Assembly (NCBI RefSeq): GCF_024753545.1
Contig: NZ_JANTOO010000011.1
Location: 86,793-150,792 of the forward strand
DNA: 64,000 bases
Direction: 5' to 3'
Source of the DNA: Lysinibacillus pinottii
Lineage (GTDB): Bacteria; Bacillota; Bacilli; Bacillales_A; Planococcaceae
The notes beneath the pieces were generated by a model. That model ran no database searches and was not told the DNA's origin. It worked only from the letters and a program-made list of their open reading frames with translations. The translations under genes and the position numbers were made by a program. Position 1 is the stretch's first letter, and each line of letters opens with the position of its first letter. Of this stretch, positions 35,015 to 44,300 are shown piece after piece.

Positions 35015-36980
35015 GTTAGTATTAAGAAGCATGAAGAAAAATATGAAGCACTACTATTTATACTTCTTCGCCCTTATTTTTAGCGTTACTTTATATTTTT
35101 CCTTTGTAACATTACAAAATAACTCTGCAGTATGGGATGCTGTTCAGATGAGTGGAACGGCTACTGCTGGATTTAAAGCAGCCACTTATATTTTATATTT
35201 TATCGTTTTGTTCTTCGTCTTGTACGCCAATCATTTATTTATGAAGCGTCGTAGTAAAGAGATAGGCTTGTACCAATTGATTGGTATGACCAAGGAATTA
35301 ATTGTACGCTTATTAGCGATCGAAAGCATTCTATTATTTGTTGGAGCTGTTATTTTAGGTATGCTGGCCGGTTTCTTTAGTTCACGTGTATTTGCAATGA
35401 TACTATTGCGTGTACTTGAGAAAGAAGCTCTTGTAACCATGACATTTAGTACGCAGGCATTACAGCAATCCATAATTGTATTTACTATACTTTTGATGAT
35501 TGTCCTTGTACAAATGGCCTGGATGATCCATCGTGTTTCTTTACTATCACTATTTACCGCTGCTAAACAAGCAGATGAACGTGTAAGACGTTTTAGTGCC
35601 TTACAAATGATGATTGGCTTTATGGGGTTAGTTTTAATTGTTTATGGTTACTATGCTTCAACAAAGCTATTTGATATTGAATCAGCCGGAAACTTATTTA
35701 TTAATATGATCATTATTCTAGTTACTACAATTGGTGGAACATTTCTTGTCTTTCGTTTTTCTGTAGCATTTATTATGAATACGATTCGCTTAAAGAAAAA
35801 AGGACATCTTTCCATCCATGATGTTTTAGCATTAACACCTATCATGCATCGGATGAAGAGCAACGCTAAGTCATTAACGCTCATAACCGTATTAACGGGT
35901 GTCTCTCTAGGTGTGACGACTTTATCTTATATCTCCTACTATTCTTCAGAAGCATCTGCATATAGCCAAGTACCGGGTGATTTTATCTTGCTAGAAGAGC
36001 AGGGAATGTCTTTCTTAAATGAATTAGAGAAAAATAACATAGCGTATGAAAGGGTAGATTATCGTTTGCAAGGAGTAACAGCCTCTGTAGGACAACTCAT
36101 GTCTAAAAAACAGCAGGATAATCCTCTATATAGTATGGAAGGAACCATCTATACAATTCCACTTTCTGATTATAAGCAGAGTGTGCCTGAAGCCTCGATA
36201 TCAGGAAATGATGTGATTTTAACAAACTATGGTGGGTATATGGCTGAGATGTTCCCATTAGAGAAAGATCGTGATGTAGTAGTATCTGCAGGAGAACTCG
36301 AAGAGACTTTTCATGTTGTGGATGTACACGATAAAAGTATTATAAGTGGTATCGTTACAGCTGGAGGTGGTGGGCCCATCTTTGTTGTAACAGATGATAT
36401 GTTTAAAAGTCTAGCTACACAATCAGAGCATTACCCTTGGCATCGACAGTCTTCTATTACTATAAATTCAAAAGAAAACTTAGTGGTGGCAGAGAAATTA
36501 TATTTACAGACAAATGCTGGGGTCATTACAACTAAAGATTATGAGGGTAAAACAGAGCAGTATAATCAATCCTCTTATGAAGAGAAGCGTAAAGATAATA
36601 TTGAATCATTGGGTCTTACTATATTTACAACTGCATTTTTAGGATTAGCTTTCTTAATGACAACTGGTAGCATTCTGTACTTCAAACAAATGTCTGAGGC
36701 AGAGGAAGAGCGTGGCTCCTATACAATCCTCAGAAAGATTGGCTTTGCAGAAAGAGATATTATGAGAGGCATTTATATGAAACAAGCCTTTAATTTTGGA
36801 GTTCCATTAATTATTGGATTATTGCATAGCTACTTTGCTGTTAAATCAGGATGGTTTTTATTTGGAACAGAGTTAACAGCACCCTTGTGGATTGCGATGT
36901 GCTGTTATATAGCATTGTATACAATTTTTGCTCTACTATCGGTAGGCTACTATAAAAAAGTCGTTCGAGAATCATTGTAA
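35001..36980 (+). CDS. BceB-like ABC transporter permease
   Basis: A 659-residue FtsX-domain permease. MKHYYLYFFALIFSVTLYFSFVTLQ is the typical BceB first helix; about ten membrane segments are visible, with one large extracellular domain (about 315-520) between helices 7 and 8, thought in this family to bind the peptide or its lipid complex. The family also controls its BceS-type kinase. ATG 35001 aligns with the family; GTG 34992 is also possible. A terminator follows. Confidence 0.94.
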   Translation: MSLSKLVLRSMKKNMKHYYLYFFALIFSVTLYFSFVTLQNNSAVWDAVQMSGTATAGFKAATYILYFIVLFFVLYANHLFMKRRSKEIGLYQLIGMTKELIVRLLAIESILLFVGAVILGMLAGFFSSRVFAMILLRVLEKEALVTMTFSTQALQQSIIVFTILLMIVLVQMAWMIHRVSLLSLFTAAKQADERVRRFSALQMMIGFMGLVLIVYGYYASTKLFDIESAGNLFINMIIILVTTIGGTFLVFRFSVAFIMNTIRLKKKGHLSIHDVLALTPIMHRMKSNAKSLTLITVLTGVSLGVTTLSYISYYSSEASAYSQVPGDFILLEEQGMSFLNELEKNNIAYERVDYRLQGVTASVGQLMSKKQQDNPLYSMEGTIYTIPLSDYKQSVPEASISGNDVILTNYGGYMAEMFPLEKDRDVVVSAGELEETFHVVDVHDKSIISGIVTAGGGGPIFVVTDDMFKSLATQSEHYPWHRQSSITINSKENLVVAEKLYLQTNAGVITTKDYEGKTEQYNQSSYEEKRKDNIESLGLTIFTTAFLGLAFLMTTGSILYFKQMSEAEEERGSYTILRKIGFAERDIMRGIYMKQAFNFGVPLIIGLLHSYFAVKSGWFLFGTELTAPLWIAMCCYIALYTIFALLSVGYYKKVVRESL

Positions 36981-37006
36981 CAATTAAATAAGTAGGAACC
37001 CAAAAG

Positions 37007-37040
37007 CAGTGTGATGAGTAATAGATCATACTGTTTTTTT
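37007..37040 (+). terminator. Terminator after the BceAB-like genes
   Basis: CAGTGTGAT (37007-37015) pairs with ATCATACTG (37025-37033) with a G-U pair, followed by TTTTTTT. Confidence 0.88.
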
Positions 37041-37063
37041 ATTGCCTTAACTGATGAAAACCC

Positions 37064-37092
37064 TTGACTTTCAATTATCAGAATAATAATGT
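37064..37092 (+). promoter_or_regulatory. Promoter of the YuiF-like transporter gene
   Basis: TTGACT (37064-37069) and TAATGT (37087-37092), spacer 17. Confidence 0.6.
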
Positions 37093-37133
37093 TTAACATG
37101 TTAGTAATTTAGCGTATGAAAGTGAGTGTAACG

Positions 37134-38444
37134 ATGAATGCAGTAATAGTGGCGGTAGCCGTTATGTTAATATTAAGCTTACTCCGCATCAATGTCGTCC
37201 TATCTTTAGTGTTAGGGGCGTTTGTAGGTGGCCTTACAAGCGGTATGAGCATTGAAGCAACAGTAGAATCATTTACAGAAGGGTTAGGGGCAGGTGCAAC
37301 GATTGCATTAAGTTATGGCCTACTTGGCGGCTTTGCCATCGCCATTGCCAAAACCGGGATACCTGAATTGATGATTACAGGGATGTTAAACATATTAAAT
37401 AGTGAAAGTAATCGCAAAGGTTTAGTGAAGGTTTTAATTTTTTTCCTTATTTTTTTGATGTCAATTTTATCACAGAATGTCATACCTATTCATATCGCTT
37501 TTATTCCACTATTGATTCCTCCTGTTTTAAAAATTTTAAATTTATTAGAGGTCGATCGACGTCAAGTGGCAACCTTAATAGCAGTAGGCTTAATAGGTAC
37601 TTATAGCTTTGTACCAGCTGGCTTTGGGGCAATCTTTCAAGATATCGTTGCTACACAAGTATCAGAGGCTGGGATGGTAGTATCTTCACGTGATGTACCT
37701 GTAGCAATGGCGATTCCAGTGCTAGGTATGCTGATAGGATTAATTACAGCCTTTATTGTATATCGCAAGCCAAGACATTATAAAAATAATGAAATAGAGG
37801 CTGATTCTCTCCATGTTAATGTCAGCAAAGTTGTGATGTTTTCCACAGCTCTTGCACTAATCGTATCGTTATGTGCTCAAGTGTTTACAGATTCGATGAT
37901 AGTAGGTTCTTTTGCAGGTATTATGATCATGTATTTTACAGGTGCATTGAAATGGAAAGAAGCTGATGACATTCTTTCTGAAGGAATGAAGATGATGGCC
38001 TTTATAGGCTTTGTCATGATTGCCGCTAATGGCTTTGCTGCGGTCATTAATGCTACTGGACATGTGGATAGCTTAATTACAAGCTCTATATCTATTTTAA
38101 AAGGAAACAGAAGTTTAGCGGTATTTATTATGTTAGTCATAGGGTTAGTTGTGACAATGGGAATCGGTTCTTCCTTTGCAACAGTGCCGATAATCGCTAC
38201 GTTATTTGTTCCTCTCGCACAGGGGTTAGGAATGAGTCCTTTAGCAATCCTTTGTCTAATAGGAACGGCAGGTGCATTAGGTGATGCAGGATCTCCAGCT
38301 TCAGATTCTACGCTAGGACCGACAGCAGGTTTGAATGTAGACGGACAACATCACCATATTTGGGACACCTGTGTGCCCACTTTTATTTTTATTAACATTC
38401 CATTAATTCTATTTGGTTGGATTGCATGTGTGTTCTTTCTATAA
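37134..38444 (+). CDS. Na+/H+ antiporter family (YuiF-like) transporter
   Basis: A 436-residue, very hydrophobic protein with about 11-12 membrane helices. It resembles the YuiF group of the ion transporter superfamily: NAVIVAVAVMLILSLLRINVVLSLVLGAFVGGL at the start, ALSYGLLGGFAIAIAKTG, and a polar GDAGSPASDSTLGPTAGLNVDGQHHHIWD segment near the end that likely lines the substrate path. Substrate (Na+/H+, or an amino acid) cannot be told. ATG 37134 is preferred over 37116 because AAAGTGAG precedes it and it fits the family. It lies between the Bce-like module and rpsJ. Confidence 0.85.
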   Translation: MNAVIVAVAVMLILSLLRINVVLSLVLGAFVGGLTSGMSIEATVESFTEGLGAGATIALSYGLLGGFAIAIAKTGIPELMITGMLNILNSESNRKGLVKVLIFFLIFLMSILSQNVIPIHIAFIPLLIPPVLKILNLLEVDRRQVATLIAVGLIGTYSFVPAGFGAIFQDIVATQVSEAGMVVSSRDVPVAMAIPVLGMLIGLITAFIVYRKPRHYKNNEIEADSLHVNVSKVVMFSTALALIVSLCAQVFTDSMIVGSFAGIMIMYFTGALKWKEADDILSEGMKMMAFIGFVMIAANGFAAVINATGHVDSLITSSISILKGNRSLAVFIMLVIGLVVTMGIGSSFATVPIIATLFVPLAQGLGMSPLAILCLIGTAGALGDAGSPASDSTLGPTAGLNVDGQHHHIWDTCVPTFIFINIPLILFGWIACVFFL

Positions 38445-38629
38445 AGAAGAAAGGAAGCTACTATTTAAAAAGACTTCAAAGTTATTTGAAATGTTCGATA
38501 TTGTTGCATGGAAACCTTAGGTGTTGCAATATGTATGAAAATTTTATATACTAATAAACGGCTTAATAAAGCGAAGTAATAGTAGTACTAAGAATATCTG
38601 CAACATTTAAAAGAATTTAGCGAAAAGAC
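38445..38629 (+). other. Spacer between transporter and S10 promoter
   Basis: No gene seen. GTTGCA occurs twice in direct orientation (near 38493 and 38523) and once inverted (TGCAAC near 38600). Confidence 0.4.
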
Positions 38630-38658
38630 TTGCTTATTCTTTTTTTATTGTATATAAT
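38630..38658 (+). promoter_or_regulatory. Promoter of the S10-spc-alpha superoperon
   Basis: TTGCTT (38630-38635), perfect TATAAT (38653-38658), spacer 17, preceded by a T-rich stretch. Confidence 0.8.
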
Positions 38659-38689
38659 GTTGAATGTTGGTCTTTGACTGCGATGAAGC

Positions 38690-38762
38690 GAGAGGTTGCC
38701 GACACACCCGGCCGCTTTGCCATGGCGGTGTGTGGGAAAATTTTCGTGGAGAATGTCTAGAA
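38690..38762 (+). promoter_or_regulatory. Structured 5' leader of rpsJ
   Basis: ACACACC (38702-38708) pairs with GGTGTGT (38727-38733) around CGGCCGCTTTGCCATGGC, a GC-rich hairpin in an AT-rich leader. The GC content and position suggest a conserved regulatory leader of the S10 operon; no ligand is assigned. Confidence 0.6.
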
Positions 38763-38786
38763 AATAGGCGAGAAGGAGGGAAAATA

Positions 38787-39095
38787 ATGGCAAAACAAAA
38801 GATTCGTATTCGTTTAAAAGCGTATGATCACCGTATTTTAGATCAATCTGCTGAGAAAATTGTGGAAACTGCAAAACGTTCAGGTGCAAGTGTATCAGGT
38901 CCGATTCCACTTCCAACTGAGAAGTCTGTGTACACAATTCTTCGTGCGGTTCACAAGTACAAAGATTCTCGTGAACAATTCGAAATGCGTACGCATAAAC
39001 GTCTGATCGATATCGTTAACCCGACACCACAAACTGTTGATGCGTTAATGAAACTTGATTTACCATCTGGCGTTGATATCGAAATCAAACTTTAA
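38787..39095 (+). CDS. rpsJ: 30S ribosomal protein S10
   Basis: A 102-residue S10, a 16S 3'-domain protein that also acts with NusB in antitermination. KIRIRLKAYDHRILDQSAEKIVE and the exposed loop HKYKDSREQFEMRTHKR are standard, without the usual tetracycline-resistance changes. ATG 38787 follows AAGGAGG; a longer in-frame opening at 38664 covers the leader hairpin and is not used. First gene of the superoperon. Confidence 0.97.
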   Translation: MAKQKIRIRLKAYDHRILDQSAEKIVETAKRSGASVSGPIPLPTEKSVYTILRAVHKYKDSREQFEMRTHKRLIDIVNPTPQTVDALMKLDLPSGVDIEIKL

Positions 39096-39141
39096 TGGTA
39101 AAAACAATATAACTTTTTAAAACTTACAGGAGGTGTGACAA

Positions 39142-39771
39142 ATGGCTAAAGGAATCTTAGGTAGAAAAATTGGTATGACACAAGTTTTCGCTGAAAACGG
39201 CGATCTAATCCCGGTAACAGTTATCGAAGCTACTCCAAACGTAGTACTTCAAAAGAAAACTGTTGAAACAGATGGCTACGAAGCAATCCAAGTTGGTTTC
39301 GAAGATAAGCGCGTTAAGCTTTCTAACAAACCACAACAAGGTCACGTAGCAAAAGCGAACACTGCTCCTAAGCGCTTCATTCGTGAATTCCGCAACGTGA
39401 ACGTGGAAGAGTACGAAGTTGGTCAAGAAGTCAAAGTAGAAATTTTCGCAGAAGGCGATGTAATCGATGTAACAGGTGTTACTAAGGGTAAAGGTTTCCA
39501 AGGTGTAATTAAACGCCACGGACAATCTCGTGGTCCTATGGCCCACGGTTCTCGTTACCACCGTCGTCCTGGTTCAATGGGTCCAGTTGCTCCGAACCGC
39601 GTATTCAAACAAAAGAAATTACCTGGTCAAATGGGTGGCAATGTAGTTACAATCCAAAACTTAGAAATCGTGAAAGTTGATACAGATCGTAACTTACTAC
39701 TTGTTAAAGGTAATGTTCCTGGTTCTAAAAAAGCTCTAGTTACAGTAAAAACTGCAATTAAAGCTAAGTAA
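39142..39771 (+). CDS. rplC: 50S ribosomal protein L3
   Basis: A 209-residue L3. It starts KGILGRKIGMTQVF and has the extended loop HGSRYHRRPGSMGPVAPNRVFKQKKLPGQMGG that reaches towards the peptidyl-transferase centre. Early assembly protein of the large subunit. AGGAGGTGTGAC precedes ATG 39142. Confidence 0.97.
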   Translation: MAKGILGRKIGMTQVFAENGDLIPVTVIEATPNVVLQKKTVETDGYEAIQVGFEDKRVKLSNKPQQGHVAKANTAPKRFIREFRNVNVEEYEVGQEVKVEIFAEGDVIDVTGVTKGKGFQGVIKRHGQSRGPMAHGSRYHRRPGSMGPVAPNRVFKQKKLPGQMGGNVVTIQNLEIVKVDTDRNLLLVKGNVPGSKKALVTVKTAIKAK

Positions 39772-39797
39772 TCACTTAAGGAAAGGAGGAAACAGGA

Positions 39798-40421
39798 ATG
39801 ACAAAAGTATCTGTACTTAGTCAAACAGGTGCTTCAGTTGGTGAAATCGAATTAAACGATGCGATCTTCGGAATCGAGCCAAATGAAGCAGTATTATTCG
39901 ACGCAGTAGTAGCTCAACGTGCTTCTCTACGTCAAGGTAATCACAAGGTTAAAAACCGTTCTGAAGTTGCTGGTGGTGGTCGTAAGCCATGGCGTCAAAA
40001 AGGAACTGGTCGTGCTCGTCAAGGTTCTATCCGTTCTCCACAATGGCGCGGCGGTGGTATCGTATTCGGTCCTACTCCACGTAGCTATTCTTATAAATTA
40101 CCTAAAAAAGTTCGTCGTTTAGCTCTTAAATCTGCTTTATCAGCTAAAGTAGTAGAACAAAACTTCTTAGTTCTTGATGCTCTAACTCTAGCAGCACCAA
40201 AAACAAAAGAATTCACAAAAATCCTTAAAGATCTTTCTTTAGAGAAAAAATCTTTATTCGTAACTGCTGACCTAGATGAAAACGTAGCATTATCTGCTCG
40301 TAACATCCCTGGTGTAACAGTTTTAACTGCAAATGGAATCAACGTTCTTGATCTTTTAGGTCATGAAAAAGTTGTATTCACTAAATCTGCAGTAGAAAAA
40401 GTTGAGGAGGTGCTTGGATAA
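39798..40421 (+). CDS. rplD: 50S ribosomal protein L4
   Basis: A 207-residue L4 lining the exit tunnel. The tunnel loop [25 protein letters not shown] is intact at macrolide-related positions. In some bacteria L4 regulates the S10 operon. AAAGGAGG precedes ATG 39798; the stop shares one base with the rplW start. Confidence 0.97.
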
Positions 40422-40705
40422 TGGAAGCACGTGATATTTTAAAACGTCCGGTCATTACTGAGCGTTCTTCAGAACTTATGGCAGAGAAAAAGTATACTTT
40501 CGAAGTAGACACTCGCGCTAACAAAACTCAAGTAAAAGACGCTGTAGAAGAAATCTTTGGTGTAAAAGTTGAGAAAGTAAACGTTCTTAACTACAAAGGT
40601 AAATTCAAGCGTGTTGGCCGTTACGGTGGTTACACTAACAAACGTCGTAAAGCGATTGTTAAATTAACTGCTGATAGCAAAGAAATTGAATTATTCGAAA
40701 TGTAA
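40421..40705 (+). CDS. rplW: 50S ribosomal protein L23
   Basis: A 94-residue L23, located at the tunnel exit where it docks trigger factor and SRP. DILKRPVITERSSELMAEKKYTFEVD and the YKGKFKRVGRYGGYTNKRRKAIVKL loop are typical. Start ATG 40421 overlaps the last base of rplD (TAATG), suggesting coupling. Confidence 0.97.
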   Translation: MEARDILKRPVITERSSELMAEKKYTFEVDTRANKTQVKDAVEEIFGVKVEKVNVLNYKGKFKRVGRYGGYTNKRRKAIVKLTADSKEIELFEM

Positions 40706-40752
40706 TCCCTAGTGGATTTATGATTTGAACACTCAAGAAGGAGGGAAACACA

Positions 40753-41583
40753 ATGGCGATTAAAAAGTATAAACCTACCTCTAATGGTCGTCGTAACATG
40801 ACGTCATTAGATTTTGCGGAAATTACAACTAACAAGCCTGAGAAATCATTGCTTGAACCAACTAAACGCAAAGCTGGTCGTAACAACCAAGGTAAAATCA
40901 CTGTTCGTCATCATGGTGGTGGTCATAAGAAGCAATACCGTGTTATCGATTTCAAACGTGTTAAAGATAGCATTCCGGCAAAAGTTGCTACTATTGAATA
41001 TGATCCAAACCGTTCTGCGAATATCGCATTAATCAATTACGCTGATGGAGCAAAAGCTTACATCCTAGCACCTAAAGGTCTAGAGGTTGGTCAAACAATC
41101 GTTTCTGGTCCAGATGCTGACATTAAAGTGGGTAACGCTTTACCATTAGCAAACATTCCAATGGGTACTACAATCCATAACATCGAGTTAAAACCTGGTA
41201 AAGGTGGACAATTAGTACGTTCTGCTGGTACTTCTGCTCAAGTACTTGGTCGTGAAGGAAAGTACGTAATCGTTCGTCTTCAGTCTGGTGAAGTACGTTT
41301 AGTGTTAGCTACTTGTCGCGCTACAATCGGTCAAGTTGGTAATGAACAACACGAACTTGTACACATCGGTAAAGCGGGTCGTAGCCGTTGGTTAGGTAAA
41401 CGCCCAGAAGTTCGTGGTTCTGTAATGAACCCTAACGATCACCCACACGGTGGTGGTGAAGGACGTTCTCCAATCGGACGTAAATCACCAATGACTCCTT
41501 GGGGTAAACCAGCACTTGGTTACAAAACTCGCAAGAAGAAAAACAAATCGGATAAATTTATCATCCGTGGTCGTAAAAAATAA
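40753..41583 (+). CDS. rplB: 50S ribosomal protein L2
   Basis: A 276-residue L2, needed for subunit joining and peptidyl transfer. N-terminal MAIKKYKPTSNGRRNMTSLDF, SH3-like core and the C-terminal GSVMNPNDHPHGGGEGRSPIGRKSPMTPWGK with the essential His are present. GAAGGAGGG precedes ATG 40753. Confidence 0.98.
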   Translation: MAIKKYKPTSNGRRNMTSLDFAEITTNKPEKSLLEPTKRKAGRNNQGKITVRHHGGGHKKQYRVIDFKRVKDSIPAKVATIEYDPNRSANIALINYADGAKAYILAPKGLEVGQTIVSGPDADIKVGNALPLANIPMGTTIHNIELKPGKGGQLVRSAGTSAQVLGREGKYVIVRLQSGEVRLVLATCRATIGQVGNEQHELVHIGKAGRSRWLGKRPEVRGSVMNPNDHPHGGGEGRSPIGRKSPMTPWGKPALGYKTRKKKNKSDKFIIRGRKK

Positions 41584-41643
41584 AGTGGTTAAACTACGGT
41601 TCTATGTGAGAGCCGTGGTGGAATCACGGAGGGAGGTTCCTAC

Positions 41644-41922
41644 ATGGGTCGCAGCTTGAAAAAAGGACCTTTTGTCGATGACCACTTAATGAAAAAAGTG
41701 GAAGTACAAGAGGCTTCTGAGAAAAAACAAGTTATCAAAACTTGGTCACGCCGTTCTACAATCTTCCCGAACTTTATCGGTTTAACGATTGCTGTATATG
41801 ATGGACGTAAACATGTTCCTGTATACGTAACAGAAGATATGGTAGGCCATAAACTTGGTGAGTTCGCACCGACACGTACTTACAAAGGTCACGGTGCAGA
41901 CGACAAGAAAACAAGACGCTAA
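41644..41922 (+). CDS. rpsS: 30S ribosomal protein S19
   Basis: A 92-residue S19 of the 30S head. GRSLKKGPFVDDHLMKKV at the start and EFAPTRTYKGHGADDKKTRR at the end match the family. GGAGGGAGG precedes ATG 41644. Confidence 0.97.
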   Translation: MGRSLKKGPFVDDHLMKKVEVQEASEKKQVIKTWSRRSTIFPNFIGLTIAVYDGRKHVPVYVTEDMVGHKLGEFAPTRTYKGHGADDKKTRR

Positions 41923-41944
41923 TTTTGAGAGGAGGTAAATCCTA

Positions 41945-42289
41945 ATGACACAAGCTAAAGCTATCGCTCGTACAGTACGCATTGCTCCTCGCAAAGTACG
42001 TCTAGTTGTAGACTTAATCCGAGGTAAGCAAGTTGGTGAAGCAGTTGCAATTTTACGTCATACTCCAAAAGCGGCGTCTCCAGTCGTTGAGAAAGTATTA
42101 AAATCTGCAGTTGCTAATGCTGAGCACAACTACGATCTTGACATCAACTCTTTAGTAGTTTCTGAAGTGTTCGTTGATGAAGGTCCAACTTTAAAACGTT
42201 TCCGTCCACGTGCGCAAGGACGTGCAAGCGCAATTAACAAACGCACAAGCCACATTACTCTAGTGGTATCTGAGAAGAAGGAGGGTTAA
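41945..42289 (+). CDS. rplV: 50S ribosomal protein L22
   Basis: A 114-residue L22 whose beta-hairpin lines the exit tunnel. TVRIAPRKVRLVVDLIRGK and the hairpin FRPRAQGRASAINKRTSHIT are intact, without known macrolide-resistance changes. GAGGAGG precedes ATG 41945; rpsC starts three bases after the stop. Confidence 0.97.
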   Translation: MTQAKAIARTVRIAPRKVRLVVDLIRGKQVGEAVAILRHTPKAASPVVEKVLKSAVANAEHNYDLDINSLVVSEVFVDEGPTLKRFRPRAQGRASAINKRTSHITLVVSEKKEG

Positions 42290-42292
42290 TCC

Positions 42293-42946
42293 GTGGGTCA
42301 AAAAGTACATCCAATAGGACTACGCGTTGGTATTATTCGTGACTGGGAGTCAAAATGGTACGCTGAAAAAGACTATGCAACTCTACTTCACGAAGACATC
42401 AAAGTGCGTAAATATATTGAAACGGCTCTTAAAGACGCTTCTGTTTCTAAAGTAGAAATCGAACGTGCTGCAAACCGTGTAAACATTACAATTCACACTG
42501 CGAAACCAGGTATGGTAATCGGTAAAGGTGGTACTGAAGTTGAAAATCTTCGTAAATACCTTAGCGAGTTAACTGGTAAACGCGTACACATCAACATCAT
42601 TGAAATTAAACGTGCAGATCTTGACGCTCGTCTTGTAGCTGAAAACATCGCTCGTCAATTAGAAAACCGTGTATCATTCCGTCGTGCGCAAAAGCAAGCG
42701 ATCCAACGCACAATCCGTGCTGGTGCAAAAGGAATTAAAACACAAGTATCTGGTCGTTTAGGTGGCGCTGATATCGCGCGTGCTGAACACTATAGTGAAG
42801 GAACTGTTCCACTTCATACTCTACGTGCTGACATTGATTATGCACACGCAGAAGCTGACACTACTTACGGTAAATTAGGCGTTAAAGTATGGATCTACCG
42901 TGGTGAAGTTCTTCCTACGAAGAAATCTGTGGAAGGAGGCAAATAA
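42293..42946 (+). CDS. rpsC: 30S ribosomal protein S3
   Basis: A 217-residue S3 at the mRNA entry channel. The KH domain motif GMVIGKGGTEVE and the mRNA helicase residues in the RRAQKQAIQRTIRAGAKGIKTQ region are present. GTG start at 42293 after GAAGGAGG. The next gene starts one base after its stop. Confidence 0.97.
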   Translation: MGQKVHPIGLRVGIIRDWESKWYAEKDYATLLHEDIKVRKYIETALKDASVSKVEIERAANRVNITIHTAKPGMVIGKGGTEVENLRKYLSELTGKRVHINIIEIKRADLDARLVAENIARQLENRVSFRRAQKQAIQRTIRAGAKGIKTQVSGRLGGADIARAEHYSEGTVPLHTLRADIDYAHAEADTTYGKLGVKVWIYRGEVLPTKKSVEGGK

Positions 42947-42947
42947 T

Positions 42948-43382
42948 ATGTTATTGCCTAAACGCGTAAAATACCGTCGTGAACACCGCGGAAACATGCG
43001 TGGCGAAGCGAAAGGCGGTAAAGAAGTATCTTTCGGCGAATGGGGCCTACAAGCTCAAACAGCTAGCTGGATTACTAACCGTCAAATCGAATCTGCTCGT
43101 ATCGCGATGACTCGTTACATGAAACGTGGCGGTAAAGTTTGGATTAAAATCTTCCCACACAAACCTTACACTAAAAAACCTCTAGAAGTCCGCATGGGTT
43201 CTGGTAAAGGTTCTCCTGAAGGTTGGGTAGCAGTAGTAAAACCAGGAAAAATTATGTTCGAAATTGCTGGTGTATCTGAAGAGGTTGCACGTGAAGCACT
43301 TCGTTTAGCATCACATAAGCTTCCTGTTAAATGTAAGATCGTAAAACGTCAAGAAACTGGTGGTGAATCTAATGAAAGCTAA
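42948..43382 (+). CDS. rplP: 50S ribosomal protein L16
   Basis: A 144-residue L16 near the A-site tRNA. MLLPKRVKYRREHRGNMRG and GKGSPEGWVAVVKPGKIMFE are typical. The start is ATG 42948, after GGAAGGAGGC at the end of rpsC; a longer in-frame opening overlaps rpsC. It overlaps rpmC by 11 bases. Confidence 0.97.
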   Translation: MLLPKRVKYRREHRGNMRGEAKGGKEVSFGEWGLQAQTASWITNRQIESARIAMTRYMKRGGKVWIKIFPHKPYTKKPLEVRMGSGKGSPEGWVAVVKPGKIMFEIAGVSEEVAREALRLASHKLPVKCKIVKRQETGGESNES

Positions 43383-43572
43383 TGAAATCCGTGACCTTGC
43401 CACTTCTGAAATTGAATTAAAAGTGAAATCACTGAAAGAAGAGCTTTTCAACCTTCGCTTCCAATTGGCGACTGGTCAATTAGAAAACACAGCTCGTATT
43501 CGTGAAGTGCGTAAAGCAATCGCGCGTATGAAAACTGTTATTCGTGAAAGAGAAATCAGTGCAAATAACTGA
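43372..43572 (+). CDS. rpmC: 50S ribosomal protein L29
   Basis: A 66-residue helical hairpin protein at the tunnel exit. KANEIRDLATSEIELKVKSLKEELFNLRFQLATGQLEN is the signature. ATG 43372 lies within the end of rplP and follows a GGTGG ribosome site. Confidence 0.96.
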   Translation: MKANEIRDLATSEIELKVKSLKEELFNLRFQLATGQLENTARIREVRKAIARMKTVIREREISANN

Positions 43573-43590
43573 TAAAGGAGGTTTTCAAGT

Positions 43591-43854
43591 ATGACTGAGC
43601 GTAACCAACGCAAAGTTTACACGGGCCGCGTTGTTTCAGATAAAATGGACAAAACTGTTACTGTTTTAGTTGAAACTCACAAAAAGCACAAGCTTTACGG
43701 TAAGCGTGTAAAATACTCTAAAAAGTTTAAAGCTCATGATGAGCAAAACCAAGCGAAAATCGGTGATATCGTACGTATCATGGAGACTCGCCCGCTATCA
43801 GCTACTAAACGTTTCCGTCTAGTTGAAGTTGTAGAAAAAGCGGTTATTATTTAA
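43591..43854 (+). CDS. rpsQ: 30S ribosomal protein S17
   Basis: An 87-residue OB-fold protein: RKVYTGRVVSDKMDKTVTVLVETHKKHKLYGK and the C-terminal TRPLSATKRFRLVEVVEKA match S17. AAAGGAGG precedes ATG 43591. Confidence 0.97.
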   Translation: MTERNQRKVYTGRVVSDKMDKTVTVLVETHKKHKLYGKRVKYSKKFKAHDEQNQAKIGDIVRIMETRPLSATKRFRLVEVVEKAVII

Positions 43855-43896
43855 TAACTATTTCGGAACAACCATTTCCGAAGGGAGGTAACCTAA

Positions 43897-44265
43897 GTGA
43901 TCCAACAAGAAAGTCGTATGAAAGTTGCTGACAACTCAGGTGCACGTGAAGTTCTTACAATTAAAGTGCTTGGTGGCTCTGGCCGTAAAACTGCTAACAT
44001 CGGTGATATCGTTGTTTGTACAGTTAAGAAAGCAACACCAGGTGGCGTTGTCAAGAAGGGTGACGTTGTTAAAGCTGTTATCGTTCGTACTAAATCAGGC
44101 GTTCGTCGTAAAGACGGTACGTACATCAAATTTGATGAAAATGCTTGTGTAATTATTCGTGATGATAAATCACCACGCGGAACTCGTATTTTCGGACCTG
44201 TTGCACGTGAATTACGTGACAGCAACTTCATGAAAATCGTTTCTCTAGCTCCAGAAGTTCTTTAA
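43897..44265 (+). CDS. rplN: 50S ribosomal protein L14
   Basis: A 122-residue L14 at the subunit interface. MIQQESRMKVADNSGAREVLTIKVLGGSGR and VRRKDGTYIKFDENACVII are the conserved parts. GTG start at 43897 after GAAGGGAGG. Confidence 0.97.
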   Translation: MIQQESRMKVADNSGAREVLTIKVLGGSGRKTANIGDIVVCTVKKATPGGVVKKGDVVKAVIVRTKSGVRRKDGTYIKFDENACVIIRDDKSPRGTRIFGPVARELRDSNFMKIVSLAPEVL

Positions 44266-44300
44266 TTTCATGATAGTGCCAATCAAGGAGGTGCGACAGC

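Noticed and set aside
38664..38786. In-frame 41-codon N-terminal extension of S10
   Set aside because: It runs through the structured leader and has no ribosome site; the AAGGAGG just before 38787 defines the start.
39900..42280. Possible macrolide-resistance changes in L4 and L22
   Set aside because: Both tunnel loops ([15 protein letters not shown] and RPRAQGRASAINKR) are intact.
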